DNA of 26,068 nucleotides from Anaerolineaceae bacterium (GCA_017995665.1 JAGOIM010000003.1:1-26068); one strand, 5' to 3'; positions 1 through 8,246 are shown, counted from the stretch's first letter. Program-made: numbers and translations. Notes: a model not told the origin generated them from the sequence alone.

Positions 1-43
1 TGAACGCATTGCCGAACTACTTTTTGAAATGGCGGAGGCATAG
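1..43 (+). CDS. C-terminal end of an upstream gene, probably murG
   Basis: The frame starting at position 2 reads ERIAELLFEMAEA and then TAG at 41-43, so only the last 13 codons of a gene are present. The fragment looks like an ordinary amphipathic C-terminal helix. Naming it murG (the lipid II GlcNAc transferase) rests on gene order, because murG very often lies directly upstream of murC in dcw clusters. The residues alone do not prove it. The GGAGG at 34-38 inside this gene is the only ribosome-binding candidate for the next gene. Confidence 0.5.
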   Translation, partial: ERIAELLFEMAEA

Positions 44-51
44 CAAAATAG

Positions 52-573
52 ATGATTAGCTTAAATTTCGTCTTCTACCTCTTCGTCATTCTCTTTGCGG
101 TTATCGGTTTTATTCGCGGTTCTCGCAAAGAAATTGTTGTCGTAGTTTCAGCTGTATTGGCTGTTTTCATTATCGAAGTTATCGTTACTAAATTTTTCCC
201 TGTGGTCGATAACACGAAAGCTCTGATTACAAACTTGATTATTCTCTTCGTCTTGGCATTTTTTGGCTATCAAACTCCAGCCTACCGGAGACTCTCCGAC
301 ACTGGAAGATTTGATCGATCTTCTATCTCCGAAATGTTATTCGGCGCATTAGCCGGTGCGGTTAACGGTTACATTCTCTTTTCCTCTGCCTGGTATTACA
401 TCGCTAAAGCAGCTTACCCCTTTAGCTGGATTTCAGCACCCGACGGAGCCAGCGAAGTTGGTGCTGCTGCCCTCAAACTGCTCGAAAATTCCTTTCCAAT
501 GGTAGTCACCGGACCATGGCTCTACGGTATATTAGCGGCAACCGTTGCAATTTTATTGGTGGTGATTTTATGA
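52..573 (+). CDS. CvpA-like polytopic membrane protein
   Basis: This 173-residue protein is almost entirely hydrophobic. Hydrophobic segments lie at about residues 4-21, 27-45, 57-73, 95-117 and 156-173. The first helix is followed by GFIRGSRKE, and helix four reads LFGALAGAVNGYILF. Both resemble the CvpA (colicin V production) family, in which a Gly-Phe-x-(Arg/Lys)-Gly turn follows helix one. CvpA proteins are inner-membrane proteins of unclear biochemical role, linked to envelope homeostasis. The start at 52 has GGAGG 13 nt upstream, a rather long spacing, but no better start exists. The stop overlaps the murC start as ATGA (570-573), so the two are probably translationally coupled. It sits where most dcw clusters go directly from murG to murC. 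The family call is by pattern only and moderately sure. Confidence 0.6.
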   Translation: MISLNFVFYLFVILFAVIGFIRGSRKEIVVVVSAVLAVFIIEVIVTKFFPVVDNTKALITNLIILFVLAFFGYQTPAYRRLSDTGRFDRSSISEMLFGALAGAVNGYILFSSAWYYIAKAAYPFSWISAPDGASEVGAAALKLLENSFPMVVTGPWLYGILAATVAILLVVIL

Positions 574-1949
574 CCAAGAAAGTGCACTTTATCGGAATTG
601 GCGGTAGCGGAATCTCAGCCATTGCTCGCATGCTCCTGGAAAGAGGCTGGCAAGTGAGTGGTACCGATTTGCATACCTCCCCCTACTTCGAAGCGCTCAG
701 CGCCTTAGGTGCTAACACGCGCTTGGGCCACCACCCCGAACTTGCTTTGCAGTCTGATTTGGTTATTCGCTCTTCAGCCGTCAAAGATGACGATTTAGAA
801 GTTCGCGCAGCTCAGGCTATCGGACATCCCGTTTTGAAACGTTCGGAATTTTTGCCCCAGCTCACCGAAGGTTCAAGCACTTTGGCAGTTGCCGGATCAC
901 ATGGCAAAACCACCACAAGTGCAATTTTGGTACATCTTTTGCAGGCAGCCGCTCTCGACCCCAGTTTCATCCTCGGTTCGGAAATAAAGAACCTGCACAG
1001 TAACGCCCACTCCGGAAAAGACAAGCTCTTTGTTATCGAAGCGGACGAATATGATTACATGTTCCTTGGTTTGAAACCTTTCGTTAGCCTGATTACCAAT
1101 ATTGAATATGATCATCCCGATTTCTTCCTCACTCCGGAAATCTACACTCAGGCTTTTGTTGATTTCCTCAACAAGACCGATAAAGATGGCACAATTTTGC
1201 TCGGTGGAGACGATTTTGGCATTCAGGAAATGCTGAAAAACCATTCTTTCCCCAACAATCAGGTTTTGACCTATGGCTTTGAGGACGGAAACGATTATCA
1301 AATCACCGGCTATCAGGCAGAAAATGGCATCCAAACTTTTTACCTGTCCACACCGGATAAACGGTCCTTTGGACCTTTCAAGATTAACCAACCCGGCAAA
1401 TTTAACGTTGCCAACAGCGCTGCTGCTTTAGCGGTTGTCAATTTGCTCAATCTCGATTTGAAAACTTTGACCAATGCCTTACTCACTTTCGAGGGCACCA
1501 GTCGTCGCTTTGAATTGCTTGCTGGAAACGAAAACATCAAAATCTTCAACGATTATGGGCATCACCCCAGCCAGCTTTTGTTAACTGTCGAAGCAGCCCG
1601 CCAGAAATATCCCGAAGCTAAAATTTGGGCAATTTGGGAACCGCACACTGCCAGCCGCACCGAACGCTTGCAGCACGAATTTGCCAATGCACTCAAAACT
1701 GCCGATCACAGCATCATTTTAAGACTTTATGGAGCACGTGAGGATGATTCCTCTTTCAATCCTTCTCAAATTGCAGAAGAAGTGAACGACGAAAATTGCC
1801 TTTACATTCCTGTTTACAACGATGCGGTGGAATACATATCCACTCATTTGACCGGAAATGACCTGATGATTGTCTTTTCCGCCGGAAAGGGACCGGAATT
1901 TGCCCAGTTACTCTGTGACGAATTGAAATTGGAGAGTAAAAATGACTAA
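570..1949 (+). CDS. murC: UDP-N-acetylmuramate--L-alanine ligase MurC
   Basis: MurC is the cytoplasmic Mur ligase that adds L-alanine to UDP-MurNAc at the expense of ATP, the first step of the stem peptide. The N-terminal Rossmann domain opens with HFIGIGGSGISAIA (residues 6-19). The ATP P-loop GSHGKTTT is at about 109-116. A metal/substrate segment EADEYD and the C-terminal motif NDYGHHPSQ follow. The length of 459 residues is normal for the family. I chose ATG 570 over the in-frame ATG 516, because MTKKVHFIGIGG is the canonical MurC N-terminus and GGTGGTGA lies just upstream. The longer form would also add unconserved residues encoded inside the previous gene. It overlaps the CvpA-like gene by 4 nt and murB by 8 nt. 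Confidence 0.96.
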   Translation: MTKKVHFIGIGGSGISAIARMLLERGWQVSGTDLHTSPYFEALSALGANTRLGHHPELALQSDLVIRSSAVKDDDLEVRAAQAIGHPVLKRSEFLPQLTEGSSTLAVAGSHGKTTTSAILVHLLQAAALDPSFILGSEIKNLHSNAHSGKDKLFVIEADEYDYMFLGLKPFVSLITNIEYDHPDFFLTPEIYTQAFVDFLNKTDKDGTILLGGDDFGIQEMLKNHSFPNNQVLTYGFEDGNDYQITGYQAENGIQTFYLSTPDKRSFGPFKINQPGKFNVANSAAALAVVNLLNLDLKTLTNALLTFEGTSRRFELLAGNENIKIFNDYGHHPSQLLLTVEAARQKYPEAKIWAIWEPHTASRTERLQHEFANALKTADHSIILRLYGAREDDSSFNPSQIAEEVNDENCLYIPVYNDAVEYISTHLTGNDLMIVFSAGKGPEFAQLLCDELKLESKND

Positions 1950-2871
1950 TTTGCCAATCAATAAACTACGCGAAGTTTTTGGCGATCGTCTTCAGGAAGA
2001 AGTTCGCTTAACCAATTACACAACTACCCGTGTCGGTGGTCCGGCTGCCGGTTTTATCTCGATTCACACCAGACAAGAGATGGAATCCACCTTGAAAACG
2101 CTTTGGGAGCTGGACATCCCCTATCATATTTTAGGAAGCGGTTCCAACCTCCTAATCAGCGATAAAGGCTATGACGGAATCATCATTCATAACCGCAGTC
2201 ATAACGTAAAGGTCAACACCAAAGTTGACCCGCCCGTCATCATTGCCGAGAGCGGTGCCGGTTTAGGCGAATTTGCCCAAATTACCTCCCGGCGTGGTGT
2301 CAGCGGTTTTGAATGGGCAAACAGCATCCCCGGAACTGTCGGTGGTGCGGTTTATGGCAATGCCGGAGCGCACGGAACCGAAGTTGCCGACAGGCTCCAG
2401 TCAGCCCTCGTGCTCTCACGTGAACACGGAACGCAACTGCTCAGCAAGGAAGAGATGGGTTATGAATATCGTTCCAGCAAGTTCAAACGCGAACATCAAG
2501 ATGTAGTTATCTTGGAAGCCACCTTTGTCGGTGAGATGTCCGACCCACAAACCTGCATGGATTTGCTCCACGAACTGACCGAAAAACGGCGTAAAACCCA
2601 ACCTCAGGGTCCCTCTTTCGGCTCCACCTTCAAAAATCCGCAAGGGAACTTTGCCGGAAAATTACTGGCAGAAGTCGGAATGAAAGGCCTTACTTGTGGA
2701 GGTGCTTCCTTTAGCGAAAAACACGCCAACTTCATTATCAACAACGGGAATGCCAGCGCACAGGATTATTATTGCCTGATTCAAACTGCCAAAAAAGCAG
2801 TTTTGGACCAGTTTGGTATCGAACTCTTCCCCGAAGTTGAGTTTTTAGGAGAATTTGAAGATGTCGACTAA
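1942..2871 (+). CDS. murB: UDP-N-acetylenolpyruvoylglucosamine reductase MurB
   Basis: MurB reduces the enolpyruvyl group of UDP-GlcNAc-enolpyruvate to UDP-MurNAc, using NADPH and a bound FAD. FAD-binding segments are visible at about residues 30-42 (RVGGPAAGF), 64-75 (LGSGSNLLISDK) and 122-145 (GFEWANSIPGTVGGAVYGNAG is split across this region). Catalytic elements are YEYRSSKF with Arg177, GSTFKNP with Ser228 as the likely proton donor, and the C-terminal PEVEFLG with Glu298. The 309-residue length fits the family. The ATG at 1942 has GGAG 1931-1934 just upstream and overlaps the murC stop by 8 nt, which suggests coupled translation. In the pathway this enzyme acts just before MurC. Confidence 0.96.
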   Translation: MTNLPINKLREVFGDRLQEEVRLTNYTTTRVGGPAAGFISIHTRQEMESTLKTLWELDIPYHILGSGSNLLISDKGYDGIIIHNRSHNVKVNTKVDPPVIIAESGAGLGEFAQITSRRGVSGFEWANSIPGTVGGAVYGNAGAHGTEVADRLQSALVLSREHGTQLLSKEEMGYEYRSSKFKREHQDVVILEATFVGEMSDPQTCMDLLHELTEKRRKTQPQGPSFGSTFKNPQGNFAGKLLAEVGMKGLTCGGASFSEKHANFIINNGNASAQDYYCLIQTAKKAVLDQFGIELFPEVEFLGEFEDVD

Positions 2872-3973
2872 GCTTAATCTTGTCCTGATTTTTGGTGGTA
2901 AATCCGGAGAACATGATGTCTCCCTTATGTCTGCCCGCTCAGTGTTAAAAGCTGTTGACAGAGAGAAATACAACGTTTTCCAAGTTGGCATCACCCGCCA
3001 AGGCCGCTGGACCTACGGCACAAACACGCTGGAGAACTTCGAACAAGGCACTCAAGACAGCTTGAATGATGCCTTGATCACAACCAAAGTCGAACGCCCT
3101 GCTCTCTATGAAGTTGTCGATGGTACTTTGCAAAAGATTACCCAAATTGACGTGGTTTTCCCCATCTTGCATGGCACTTTTGGCGAAGACGGAACTATTC
3201 AGGGACTCTTTGAGATCCAAAATTGCGCCTATGTTGGCGCGGGTGTTTTGGCATCTTCCCTGGCAATGGATAAATCACTTTGTAAGGACGTCATCGCCGC
3301 AGCCGGAATACCCGTGTTGGAATATAAAACTTTCAATCGTAAACAGATTGAGACTAATTTAAAAGAAGTGGTTAAAGAAGCCGAGCAAATCAGCCCATAT
3401 CCGCTTTTTGTCAAACCGGCAAACCTCGGTTCATCGGTTGGAATCAGCAAAGCCAAAAACTACCAGGAATTAGAAGAAGCCTTGCGCTTTGCCGCACTTT
3501 ATGACCGTCGCATTTTAGTTGAACGCGGTATTGAAGCCCGTGAAATCGAACTAAGTGTTCTCGGAAATGAAGATCCAATCGTCTCTCAACCTGGCGAAAT
3601 TGTCCCCGGCGATGAATTTTACACTTACCAGGACAAATACCTCTCCGGCGATCCCGAAGTGGCTATCCCAGCTCCCTTGCCCTTTGAATTACAGGCAAGA
3701 ATTCAAGCCTGGGCAATCCGGGCTTTCAAAGCGATTGACGGTGCCGGATTATCGAGAGTCGATTTCTTACTTGATAAAAAAGACGGCAAGGTTTATTTCA
3801 ATGAAATCAACACCATGCCGGGCTTCACACAAATTAGCATGTTCAGCAAACTCCTCGCCCACGACGGTTTAGCTTACAGTAAGCTGATTGACCGCCTGAT
3901 TGAACTGGCGATGGATCGGAAAGCTGAGCAGGCCATTACCATTCGATCCTTTGAGGTGGGGAATGGCAGATAA
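2861..3973 (+). CDS. ddl: D-alanine--D-alanine ligase
   Basis: Ddl is an ATP-grasp enzyme that joins two D-alanines to make the end of the peptidoglycan pentapeptide. The N-terminus FGGKSGEHDVS (residues 11-21) carries the family glutamate. The ATP-grasp core shows KPANLGSSVGIS (185-196), and the metal-binding end reads NEINTMPGFT (314-323). The omega-loop contains YQDKY (256-260), the Tyr-x-x-Lys-Tyr pattern of true D-Ala-D-Ala ligases rather than VanA-type D-Ala-D-Lac ligases. I chose ATG 2861 over TTG 2855 because AGGAG (2847-2851) is nine nt from the ATG. The protein is 370 residues. It overlaps murB by 11 nt and ftsQ by 11 nt. Confidence 0.96.
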   Translation: MSTKLNLVLIFGGKSGEHDVSLMSARSVLKAVDREKYNVFQVGITRQGRWTYGTNTLENFEQGTQDSLNDALITTKVERPALYEVVDGTLQKITQIDVVFPILHGTFGEDGTIQGLFEIQNCAYVGAGVLASSLAMDKSLCKDVIAAAGIPVLEYKTFNRKQIETNLKEVVKEAEQISPYPLFVKPANLGSSVGISKAKNYQELEEALRFAALYDRRILVERGIEAREIELSVLGNEDPIVSQPGEIVPGDEFYTYQDKYLSGDPEVAIPAPLPFELQARIQAWAIRAFKAIDGAGLSRVDFLLDKKDGKVYFNEINTMPGFTQISMFSKLLAHDGLAYSKLIDRLIELAMDRKAEQAITIRSFEVGNGR

Positions 3974-4973
3974 GAACGAAATGTCACGGGCAGATCAGGT
4001 TCGCGCACGTCGCAAGATTGAACCGGTGCAGCGTAAAGCGATCCCTCGTGCAGATGCCGGAACATCGCGCAATGCAAGCAACGTGTCGCGTGTAGTTTCA
4101 CGTCACAATACATATCGTTCCGACAGCTACACCAGCTCCAACCGGCCGCGCAAACAAGTTTACATTTCCACCGGAACTCCGGGAAGCGAACTCCGTTTGC
4201 CATCATTGCCTCAAATTCGTTGGAGTTGGCGTTGGCTTTCCCTTGCGCTGGCAATTGGCATGGTCGTTTTGCTCGTTCTGATGTGGAATTCCGCTATGTA
4301 CAAGGTCAACACTGTCAATCTAAGTGGTGGAATTCGCGTACCGGCAGAGGAAGTGAAGTCAATTCTCAATGTAAGCGGTGAATCAATTATTCACGTCAAA
4401 CCGACTGAGGTCGAAGAGCAGATTTTAGCTACTTTCCCCGATATCAAAGCCGCGCATGTTTCCGTCGCTATGCCCAACACGCTTGACGTAGTGATTGAAG
4501 AACGCATCCCCGCTCTCCTTTGGATGGAAGGCGAGGATCCTCTCTTTTGGATTGATCAGGATGGCTACGCCTTCACAGTCCGTGGAGAAGCCAACCTGCC
4601 CATTCGGGTTTATGCCAACACAACACCTCCTTACGCTTTAGGCTATCTTGACTCCCAAACAGAGTCAGATGACGAAACAGCTGAAGCCAATTCAAGGCTA
4701 AAACCGGCAATCGACCCCATTTTTGTATTAACCGTTCAAAGATTGAACACGATCAAACCACCCGATTCGCCCCTGCTCTATGACGAGCATAACGGCCTCG
4801 GTTGGACTGACCCACATGGTTGGCAAGTTTACTTTGGCATCAAAAATGAAGACATTGACATGAAATTATTGGAATACGAAAATATCGTGAATGCCATCCT
4901 GGACAAAAACTTGCAACCAGTGTTAATAAGCATGGAATTTCTCCACGCACCTTTCTATCGTTTGGAGCCTTGA
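3963..4973 (+). CDS. ftsQ: Cell division protein FtsQ/DivIB
   Basis: FtsQ/DivIB is a single-pass (bitopic) divisome protein that links the cytoplasmic Z-ring to the periplasmic FtsB/FtsL complex. The chosen start gives 336 residues. A long basic, Ser/Arg-rich cytoplasmic tail (about 1-88) is followed by one membrane helix (about 91-110). A POTRA-like domain comes next (about 114-182; YKVNTVNLSG to LDVVIEERIPALLW), and then the beta domain. The start at 3963 is preferred to a longer in-frame option at 3900 because GAGGTGGGG directly precedes it and the extra residues lie within ddl. The 88-residue N-terminal tail is long for the family. A Ser/Glu-rich loop near 228-245 looks like a species-specific insertion. 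Position between ddl and ftsA supports the call. Confidence 0.9.
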   Translation: MADKNEMSRADQVRARRKIEPVQRKAIPRADAGTSRNASNVSRVVSRHNTYRSDSYTSSNRPRKQVYISTGTPGSELRLPSLPQIRWSWRWLSLALAIGMVVLLVLMWNSAMYKVNTVNLSGGIRVPAEEVKSILNVSGESIIHVKPTEVEEQILATFPDIKAAHVSVAMPNTLDVVIEERIPALLWMEGEDPLFWIDQDGYAFTVRGEANLPIRVYANTTPPYALGYLDSQTESDDETAEANSRLKPAIDPIFVLTVQRLNTIKPPDSPLLYDEHNGLGWTDPHGWQVYFGIKNEDIDMKLLEYENIVNAILDKNLQPVLISMEFLHAPFYRLEP

Positions 4974-4975
4974 TT

Positions 4976-6220
4976 ATGGAAGAAGAAGCAATTGTAGTTG
5001 GATTAGATGTAGGAACATCAAAAGTTTGCGCCCTCGTTGCGAGGGTCGAGAATATGACAAATTTACGCATTCTCGGTGTCGGTATTGAACCTACGCAAGG
5101 AATTCGTAAAGGCACTGTTACCGATATCAATGCCGCCTCAGAATCAATCGCCCGTGCCTTCGAAAAAGCCGAGCGCACATCCGGCTATGAGATTAACAGT
5201 GCAATAGTAAACCTTGCCGGCACTCAGGTTTCCTCTTTTACAAACAAGGGCATAGTCGGAATTTCCGGCCGGGTTATCAACCAGGAAGACGTCTTCCGGG
5301 CCCTCGAAAACGCCCAGGCAATTGAAGTGCCCCACAATCGTGAGATTGTCCACATGATTCAGCGTGGTTTTAAGATTGATGAGCAAGATGAAATCATTGA
5401 TCCAATTGGTATGCACGGTTTTCGCATGGAAGTTGAAGCTCACATCATCACCAGTGCCGCATCAACTATGGAAAACCTGCGTCAATGCGTTTCCATGGCT
5501 GGCAGGAACGTTTCTCAATTTGTTCTCAACCCTCTCGCGTCCAGTGAGTCGATTCTTTCTAAAACTGAACGAGAAATGGGGGTTGTCGTAATCGACCTCG
5601 GAGCCGGAACCACCGGACTGGCAGTTTACGCCAAAGGTGATGTTTTCCATGCCAATGTTTTACCGGTTGGAGGAAACCATATTACATCCGACATCGCTCA
5701 GGGTTTGCGTTTGCCGATTGAAGTTGCCGAAGAATATAAATTAAAACATGGTTATGCGTTTTTGGATGATATTGAAGAGGGCGAGTTCTTTAACATCGTC
5801 GCATTCGGCTCCGAGCAAGCCCAAAAAATGGACCGTCGGGAGCTCGTCGACATCATTGAAGCCCGGGCAGAAGAAATCCTGATGATGGTCGAACAGGAAA
5901 TTAAGCGCTCCGGTTACGATTCTGTGCTCCCTGCCGGTGTTGTACTTACCGGTGGCGGTTCCCAATTACCCGGCATTCAAAAATTGGCAGAGAAAATCTT
6001 AAACATGCCGGTTCGGATTGCAAAACCGGAAAAAATGGTCGGTCTCACCGATCAAATTAGCAGCCCTGCTTATGCAACCAGTGTTGGTTTGCTCAACTGG
6101 GGCATCCTATTTAGTGAAACTACGCCGCTTAATCCCAATGGGACCGGCGTTGGAAAAAAGTCATTTCGAATACCCAAAGCGGAAGGGTTTTTGAATTGGC
6201 TGAGAGGTATCCTACCCTAA
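4976..6220 (+). CDS. ftsA: Cell division protein FtsA
   Basis: FtsA is an actin-like ATPase that tethers FtsZ filaments to the membrane. The actin-fold phosphate-1 loop GLDVGTSK is at residues 9-16. The FtsA-specific 1C (SHS2) domain spans about 84-160, the phosphate-2 loop VIDLGAGTTG is near 203-212, and the adenosine motif VLTGGGSQLPG is near 322-332. The C-terminus (FRIPKAEGFLNWLRGILP) is the expected amphipathic membrane-targeting helix. The length of 414 residues is normal. I chose ATG 4976 over TTG 4970: GGAG at 4963-4966 is nine nt from the ATG but only three from the TTG. The gap to ftsQ is 2 nt. The DVPTFLR tail of the FtsZ next door is the known partner site of this family. Confidence 0.96.
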   Translation: MEEEAIVVGLDVGTSKVCALVARVENMTNLRILGVGIEPTQGIRKGTVTDINAASESIARAFEKAERTSGYEINSAIVNLAGTQVSSFTNKGIVGISGRVINQEDVFRALENAQAIEVPHNREIVHMIQRGFKIDEQDEIIDPIGMHGFRMEVEAHIITSAASTMENLRQCVSMAGRNVSQFVLNPLASSESILSKTEREMGVVVIDLGAGTTGLAVYAKGDVFHANVLPVGGNHITSDIAQGLRLPIEVAEEYKLKHGYAFLDDIEEGEFFNIVAFGSEQAQKMDRRELVDIIEARAEEILMMVEQEIKRSGYDSVLPAGVVLTGGGSQLPGIQKLAEKILNMPVRIAKPEKMVGLTDQISSPAYATSVGLLNWGILFSETTPLNPNGTGVGKKSFRIPKAEGFLNWLRGILP

Positions 6221-6252
6221 TTATTCAAGCATTTTGCCAGAGGAGATAAAAA

Positions 6253-7401
6253 ATGGAAGCAAAACAATCTGAATCATTCGCAAGAATCAAAGTAGTAGGC
6301 GTCGGTGGAGGCGGCTGCAATGCCGTCAACCGCATGATCGCCGAAGGTCTGCAAGGCATCGAATTTATTGCCATCAACACTGATGCGCAAGCCTTGCTAA
6401 AGTCAAAAGCAGACGTCCGTGTTCGCATTGGCGACAAAGCCACCCGAGGTCTGGGTGCAGGCGGTGACCCTCGCGTTGGTAAAGCCGCAGCGGAAGAATC
6501 TGCTGAAGACTTATACGAAGTGCTCAAAGGCGCTGACATGGTCTTTGTCACTGCCGGAATGGGTGGCGGAACCGGAACCGGCGCTGCCCCTATTGTTGCT
6601 CAAATCGCCAAAGAAATTGGCGCTTTAACTATCGGTGTGGTTACCCGTCCCTTCGGTTTTGAAGGAACAACCCGCGCTCGTTCAGCCGAACAAGGCTCAA
6701 TGGCGCTTAAGGAACATGCCGACACCCTGATTGTGATTCCAAACGATCGTCTCTTGCAAATCGTTAACCGAAATAGCGGTCTGAATGATGCTTTCCGTTT
6801 AGCAGACGACGTCTTGCGCCAGGGCATCCAGGGTATTTCCGAATTGATCACCATCCCCGGTTTAATCAACCTCGACTTTGCGGACGTACGCACAATTATG
6901 TCTCAGGGCGGTGCCGCTCTGATGGCTGTAGGTCAGGCTTCCGGCGAAGATCGTGCCCGCATCGCTGCTGAACAGGCGATTTCCAGCCAATTACTGGATG
7001 TAACCATCAACGGTGCCCGCGGTATCCTCTTTAACGTAACCGGCGGTCCGAACCTCTCCCTCTACGAGGTCAACCAGGCAGCGGCGATTATCAAAGAAAC
7101 TGCCAGTTCCGATGTCAATATGATTTTCGGAGCCGTGGTTGATGAAAGTATGGGTGATAAAATTAGAATCACTGTTATTGCTACCGGTTTTGACAGAAGT
7201 GCTGCTTCGTTGGAGGGGGAGCCAAGTTTTTTTCGCGGATCTCCTCAACTGAGACCAGCAGAACAACCTAAACCTTTAGACCACACGCAAGAAAAGAAGG
7301 AGCAGGATCAATCCATTAAGAGTCCAAGCAGCGATGAATATGTCTATTCAAGTAATGTGGATGTGCCGACCTTCTTACGAAATAAAAACAGGAACCGTTA
7401 A
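6253..7401 (+). CDS. ftsZ: Cell division protein FtsZ
   Basis: FtsZ is the tubulin-like GTPase that forms the cytokinetic ring. The nucleotide-binding start IKVVGVGGGGCNAVNRM is at residues 12-28. The tubulin signature GGGTGTG is at 104-110, and the catalytic T7 loop NLDFADVRTIM is at 206-216. A short variable linker (about 318-368) leads to the conserved C-terminal peptide DVPTFLRNKNRNR (370-382). That peptide is ready to bind FtsA, and its basic end is a typical membrane- or partner-binding tail. The protein is 382 residues. The ribosome-binding site AGGAG (6241-6245) is seven nt from the ATG, the strongest in this cluster, which fits the high FtsZ levels cells need. The 32-nt gap after ftsA shows no terminator. 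Confidence 0.98.
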   Translation: MEAKQSESFARIKVVGVGGGGCNAVNRMIAEGLQGIEFIAINTDAQALLKSKADVRVRIGDKATRGLGAGGDPRVGKAAAEESAEDLYEVLKGADMVFVTAGMGGGTGTGAAPIVAQIAKEIGALTIGVVTRPFGFEGTTRARSAEQGSMALKEHADTLIVIPNDRLLQIVNRNSGLNDAFRLADDVLRQGIQGISELITIPGLINLDFADVRTIMSQGGAALMAVGQASGEDRARIAAEQAISSQLLDVTINGARGILFNVTGGPNLSLYEVNQAAAIIKETASSDVNMIFGAVVDESMGDKIRITVIATGFDRSAASLEGEPSFFRGSPQLRPAEQPKPLDHTQEKKEQDQSIKSPSSDEYVYSSNVDVPTFLRNKNRNR

Positions 7402-7434
7402 TATTTCAGGTTCACCCTCTGGTATTGAACGAAC

Positions 7435-7471
7435 TTTTCATCTCCTCCCTATTTTTGGGAGGAGATGAAAA
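7435..7471 (+). terminator. Perfect 15-bp hairpin behind ftsZ, terminator candidate
   Basis: The arms at 7435-7449 (TTTTCATCTCCTCCC) and 7457-7471 are exact reverse complements around a 7-nt loop TATTTTT. The hairpin begins 33 nt after the ftsZ stop and marks the end of the dcw run. No T-tract follows the 3' arm, and the only T-run is in the loop, so it is not a textbook intrinsic terminator. It could instead protect the 3' end of the ftsZ mRNA. Confidence 0.6.
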
Positions 7472-7743
7472 CATGCCCGCCCAAAATGAATACCTACAAT
7501 CTTGAATCAATTTTTTCCATCTAAAAGGTTAACATTGCAAACTCAGAAATTCGAGTTTCCTAAAATCCTACTTTTTTTCAAAGTCAAAGCGCATTCTATC
7601 CTTTGATTTCGCATAAGTTTCTTCGTAAAAAACAAAAATTAAAATTTCCAATATTTTAAGGTTCAAAAGCCTTACAATCCATCCCCTTAGCCCTTCCTCA
7701 TGTTAAACTTATAGCCTAAATCTAAGGCTATTATAAGAAACCA
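7472..7743. other. AT-rich non-coding spacer between ftsZ and nrdR
   Basis: I see no credible coding frame or RNA gene in this stretch. It is strongly AT-rich. A TACAAT hexamer at 7673-7678 and TATTAT at 7729-7734 could serve as -10 elements for the nrdR operon, but neither has a clear -35 partner. The downstream end holds an inverted repeat, ATAGCCT (7711-7717) and AGGCTAT (7725-7731), which overlaps the proposed distal NrdR box. Confidence 0.5.
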
Positions 7744-7759
7744 CCCCAATATATAGGGT
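7713..7759 (+). promoter_or_regulatory. Tandem NrdR boxes upstream of nrdR-nrdJ
   Basis: The proximal 16-mer at 7744-7759 has the core CAATATATAG (7747-7756), which fits the known NrdR-box core CwAtATaTwG at all ten positions. Exactly 31 bp upstream, 7716-7725 reads CTAAATCTAA and fits seven of the ten positions. Known NrdR operators come as two boxes about three helical turns apart, so the spacing supports a real pair. The proximal box ends 18 nt before the nrdR start, as expected for repression. This predicts that NrdR regulates its own operon, including the reductase. The weak distal box is the least certain part. Confidence 0.65.
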
Positions 7760-7777
7760 TAGAAGGAAACAAACAGC

Positions 7778-8236
7778 ATGAAATGTCCATATTGTCAGGA
7801 AGCTGACACCAAGGTTATCGACACGACTAAAGATAACCACGGCGGGATTCGCAGACGGCGCCAATGCCAAAATTGTGGTCAGCGATTCAGCACCTATGAA
7901 CGCCCGATCCTCACCACGCCTCTCATCATCAAGCGCGATGGTACCCGCGAACCTTTTGACCGCGATAAGCTCTTGCGCGGTTTACGTATGGCTTGCTCAA
8001 AACGCCCCATTACTGCCCAGCGTATCGAACAATTGGTTGATGACATTGAGTCCCAATTGCAAAAAAAAGGTCGTTCTGAAATCAATTCCCGTTTGGTTGG
8101 CGACCTCGCCTTCAAAGGCTTGAAAGAAATTGACCATATCGCTTACATTCGCTATGCCATTGTCTATTTGCGGATGGATGACCTGCATACAATCCAGGAC
8201 GAAATAAACCACCTGCTCACAGAAGAAGAAAGCTAA
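7778..8236 (+). CDS. nrdR: Transcriptional repressor NrdR
   Basis: NrdR represses ribonucleotide reductase genes when dATP is high. The N-terminal zinc ribbon has Cys3, Cys6, Cys30 and Cys33 (MKCPYCQ and CQNCGQRFSTYER), with a basic IRRRRQ stretch that contacts DNA. An ATP-cone domain follows from about residue 49 to 139 (IIKRDGTREPFDRDKLLRGL onward). The length of 152 residues is exactly typical. AGAAGG (7761-7766) serves as ribosome-binding site. The gene is 10 nt upstream of the reductase, its expected target, and a NrdR box precedes it, so autoregulation is likely. Confidence 0.97.
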   Translation: MKCPYCQEADTKVIDTTKDNHGGIRRRRQCQNCGQRFSTYERPILTTPLIIKRDGTREPFDRDKLLRGLRMACSKRPITAQRIEQLVDDIESQLQKKGRSEINSRLVGDLAFKGLKEIDHIAYIRYAIVYLRMDDLHTIQDEINHLLTEEES

Positions 8237-8246
8237 GAGGCAAGCT

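Noticed and set aside
897..1391. 164-codon open frame on the minus strand
   Set aside because: It lies wholly inside murC, whose motifs are unmistakable, and the product has no domain character.
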